A DNA stretch of 7,410 nt from Oscillospiraceae bacterium (GTDB lineage Bacteria; Bacillota; Clostridia; Oscillospirales; Ruminococcaceae), in NCBI GenBank assembly GCA_900765125.1, contig CAAFQL010000355.1:1-7410 (forward strand), read 5' to 3'. The notes beneath the pieces are model-generated. The model did no database searches and was not told the DNA's origin. It saw only the letters and a program-made list of their open reading frames with translations. A program made the translations under genes and the position numbers. Shown here piece by piece: positions 4,965 through 7,410 of this stretch. Numbering within the stretch: the first letter of the stretch is position 1; each line of letters starts with the position of its first letter.

Positions 4965-7410
4965 ATGCAGTGGCAAGGATTAAATGATTTAAGAGAAAAG
5001 TACCTTTCATTTTTTGAAAGCAAGAATCATATACGTATGGCAAGTGCGTCACTTGTACCTCAGGGAGATAAGAGCCTTTTGCTCATAAACTCCGGTATGG
5101 CACCGCTTAAGAAGTATTTTCTTGGACAGGCTGTTCCTCCTAATGTAAGAGTGACTACTTGTCAGAAGTGCATTCGTACACCTGATATTGAGCGTGTAGG
5201 TCAGACATCACGTCACGGCACATATTTTGAAATGCTCGGTAACTTTTCATTCGGTGATTATTTCAAGAAAGAAGCTATCACATGGGCATGGGAATTTCTT
5301 ACAGGCGAACTTGAAATACCAGCTGATCTTCTTTATATTTCCGTATTCCAGGACGGCGATGATGCAGATGAAGAAGCATACGATATGTGGACAAAGACTA
5401 TTGGTGTAGATCCGTCCCATATGGTTCGTCTCGGCAGAGAGGATAATTTCTGGGAGCACGGTTCAGGTCCATGTGGTCCTTGTTCTGAGATTTACTTTGA
5501 CAGAGGTCCTGAAAAGGGTTGTGGTAAGCCGGATTGTGCAGTAGGCTGTGACTGTGATCGTTATGTAGAAGTATGGAATCTTGTATTCAGTCAGTTTGAC
5601 AGCGATGGAAACGGTCATTATACTGAAATGGAGCATAAGAATATAGATACAGGTATGGGTCTTGAACGTCTTGCCTGCGTAATGCAGGGTGTTGATAATT
5701 TGTTTGAGGTTGACACTGTTCAAAACATTATGAAACACGTTTGCAATATTGCAAATGTAAAATATCACACTGATGAAAAGACAGACGTAGCTCTGAGAGT
5801 TATCACTGATCACATCAGAAGTACAACATTCATGGTAGGAGACGGCGTTATGCCTTCAAATGAAGGAAGAGGCTATGTTTTGAGAAGACTACTCCGCCGT
5901 GCAGCACGTTTTGGCAGAATGCTTGGCGTAAGAGATGCATTCCTCTATAAGGTATGCGAAACTGTTATCGCTGAGAATAAGAATGCTTATCCTGAGCTTG
6001 AAGAAAAGAAGAATTATATCTGTAAGGTTATAAAGAACGAAGAAGAGTCATTTGCTAAAACTATTGATAATGGTTTTGCACTGCTTACAGCTGTTCTGGA
6101 CAATCTTGAATCAAAGGTAGAAAAGATAGTAACAGGTGAGGACGCATTTAAGCTTTCTGATACCTATGGCTTCCCGATAGATCTTACTCTTGAAATTGCA
6201 GCTGAGCGTGGTTTTGAAATTGATAGAACAAGGTATGATGAACTTGTAAAAGAGCAGCGTCAGAAGGCAAGAGAAGATCATCTTGCAAAGGCAGGCTCTT
6301 CATGGGCTGACAACAGCGTAAAGCTTGAGGCTCCTGCAACAGTATTCACAGGTTACACAGATTTCACTGCTGAAACAAAGATCATTGCTATTTTCAAGGG
6401 ACAGGAATCTGTGGATGTTCTCAGTGAGGGTGAACAGGGTGTTATTGTGCTTGAAAAGACTCCTTTTTATGCTGAAAGCGGCGGTCAGGTAGGAGATACA
6501 GGTGTGATTTCCACACCGAGCAGCAGCTTTGGCGTACAGACTACAAATAAGAATGAGGATGGTCATTATCTTCATATCGGTACTATGGAAGAAGGCGAGC
6601 TGAGAGTAGGGGATACTGTTTCTGCTGACATTGATTCTGAAAAGAGAATGTCTATAATGCGTAATCATACAGTAGCTCATATCTTACAGGCTGCTCTTCG
6701 TGAGGTACTGGGTGACCATGTTCATCAGGCAGGTCAGCTTGTAAATGCATCTGAGTGCCGTTTTGACTTCTCACATTTTGCAGCACTTACGCCTGAGGAG
6801 CTGGAAGCTGTTGAGAATATCGTAAATGAAAAAATTCTTTCAGCTATTCCTGTAACAATGAAAGAGATGCCGATTGAAGAAGCAAAAAAACTTGGTGCTA
6901 TGGCACTCTTCGGAGAGAAATATGGTGATGTTGTACGTGTAGTTTCAGCAGGGGATTTTTCTGTTGAATTCTGCGGCGGTACCCATGTTGCAAATACATC
7001 TAATATCGGACTGTTCAGAATTGTATCAGAAAGTTCTGTTGCATCAGGAGTTCGCCGTATTGAAGCTGTAACAGGTACAGGTGTTCTGAAACTTCTTTCC
7101 TCTTATAAGAACAGTATGAACGTAGCTGCAAAAGCACTTAAACTTAGTAATATAGCTGATCTGGCTGAAAAGTGTGCAGCTATGTCAAATGAACTTCGTG
7201 ATAAAGATAAGCAGATCGAGAAACTTAATCAGAAGATATCTGATATGAAGATGAGTGCGATTTTTGACAATGCAAAAATTGTTGGTAATGTAAAGCTTGT
7301 TTCCGCAATGATGACAGGCGTAACATCTCAGATGCTTCGTAAGATGGGTGATAATGTTAAGTGTATGGAGGAGCCTGTTATAGCTGTAATTGCCGGTGTT
7401 ACAGATGATA
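4965..7410 (+). CDS. alaS: Alanyl-tRNA synthetase, 3' end cut by window edge
   Basis: This cytosolic class II enzyme charges tRNA-Ala with alanine and clears mischarged Ser- and Gly-tRNA-Ala. The frame is open from the ATG at 4965 to the right edge, giving 815 codons. Full proteins are about 870-880 residues, so about 60 C-terminal residues are missing. The N-terminal catalytic domain has RHGTYFEMLGNFSFGDYF (83-100, motif 2) and GMGLERL (230-236, motif 3). A cysteine-rich insert GCGKPDCAVGCDCDRY lies between them, as in many Firmicutes. FYAESGGQVGD opens the editing region, and its zinc ligands appear as H568 and H572 (NHTVAH) and C670 and H674 (CGGTHV). A charged, probably coiled-coil stretch near 735-765 (LRDKDKQIEKLNQKI) leads into the C-terminal domain. 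The ribosome binding site AAAGGAG ends at 4954, 10 nt upstream. Expression is controlled by the T-box leader and perhaps also by read-through from prs. Confidence 0.98.
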   Translation, partial: MQWQGLNDLREKYLSFFESKNHIRMASASLVPQGDKSLLLINSGMAPLKKYFLGQAVPPNVRVTTCQKCIRTPDIERVGQTSRHGTYFEMLGNFSFGDYFKKEAITWAWEFLTGELEIPADLLYISVFQDGDDADEEAYDMWTKTIGVDPSHMVRLGREDNFWEHGSGPCGPCSEIYFDRGPEKGCGKPDCAVGCDCDRYVEVWNLVFSQFDSDGNGHYTEMEHKNIDTGMGLERLACVMQGVDNLFEVDTVQNIMKHVCNIANVKYHTDEKTDVALRVITDHIRSTTFMVGDGVMPSNEGRGYVLRRLLRRAARFGRMLGVRDAFLYKVCETVIAENKNAYPELEEKKNYICKVIKNEEESFAKTIDNGFALLTAVLDNLESKVEKIVTGEDAFKLSDTYGFPIDLTLEIAAERGFEIDRTRYDELVKEQRQKAREDHLAKAGSSWADNSVKLEAPATVFTGYTDFTAETKIIAIFKGQESVDVLSEGEQGVIVLEKTPFYAESGGQVGDTGVISTPSSSFGVQTTNKNEDGHYLHIGTMEEGELRVGDTVSADIDSEKRMSIMRNHTVAHILQAALREVLGDHVHQAGQLVNASECRFDFSHFAALTPEELEAVENIVNEKILSAIPVTMKEMPIEEAKKLGAMALFGEKYGDVVRVVSAGDFSVEFCGGTHVANTSNIGLFRIVSESSVASGVRRIEAVTGTGVLKLLSSYKNSMNVAAKALKLSNIADLAEKCAAMSNELRDKDKQIEKLNQKISDMKMSAIFDNAKIVGNVKLVSAMMTGVTSQMLRKMGDNVKCMEEPVIAVIAGVTDD

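Noticed and set aside
4802..5023. Minus-strand open frame of 73 residues opposite the T-box 3' half and the alaS start
   Set aside because: The region is explained by conserved RNA structure and the alaS start on the plus strand.
5463..5813. Minus-strand open frame of 116 residues opposite alaS
   Set aside because: It is antisense to the conserved catalytic domain of AlaRS, with no ribosome binding site or promoter seen.
6300..6680. Minus-strand open frame of 126 residues opposite alaS
   Set aside because: It is antisense to the AlaRS editing region; the forward frame fully explains the sequence.

Overview
This 7.4-kb window reads as an ordinary chromosomal housekeeping segment of a low-to-moderate GC Gram-positive anaerobe. 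It is most likely a member of the Clostridia (Ruminococcaceae/Oscillospiraceae type). That placement is an inference from four things: Shine-Dalgarno-led genes, consensus SigA-type promoters, a T-box riboswitch, and protein styles such as the long, divergent PRPP synthetase and the cysteine-rich insert in AlaRS. I see no mobile element, CRISPR array, tRNA or rRNA gene, phage gene or toxin-antitoxin pair.

Left part, minus strand, in transcription order: uppP (undecaprenyl-diphosphatase), then pncA (nicotinamidase-type cysteine hydrolase), then pncB (nicotinate phosphoribosyltransferase, cut off by the left edge). A strong promoter lies before uppP. pncA and pncB are 5 nt apart, and the pncB ribosome binding site lies inside the last codons of pncA. 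Together they form a two-step NAD salvage route: nicotinamide to nicotinate to nicotinate mononucleotide. A GC-rich hairpin with a T tract lies between uppP and pncA, but its T tract is on the plus strand, so it faces away from these genes.

Middle part, plus strand: a divergent promoter drives ppa (family I inorganic pyrophosphatase), followed after 56 nt by prs (a 383-residue, divergent ribose-phosphate pyrophosphokinase). PncB uses PRPP and releases pyrophosphate, Prs makes PRPP and Ppa removes pyrophosphate, so the neighbours share one small metabolic economy.

Right part, plus strand: only 7 nt after the prs stop a second plus-strand promoter begins. It is followed by a complete T-box leader (Stem I, a 9-bp hairpin, antiterminator with a TGGT acceptor-pairing bulge, and a competing intrinsic terminator). 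The leader controls alaS (alanyl-tRNA synthetase), whose first 815 codons are present before the right edge. No separate terminator is visible between prs and this leader.

Nothing here looks like an undescribed system. The most useful second looks are the altered PRPP-binding loop of Prs, the reverse-facing terminator, and possible T-box gating of read-through from ppa-prs into alaS.
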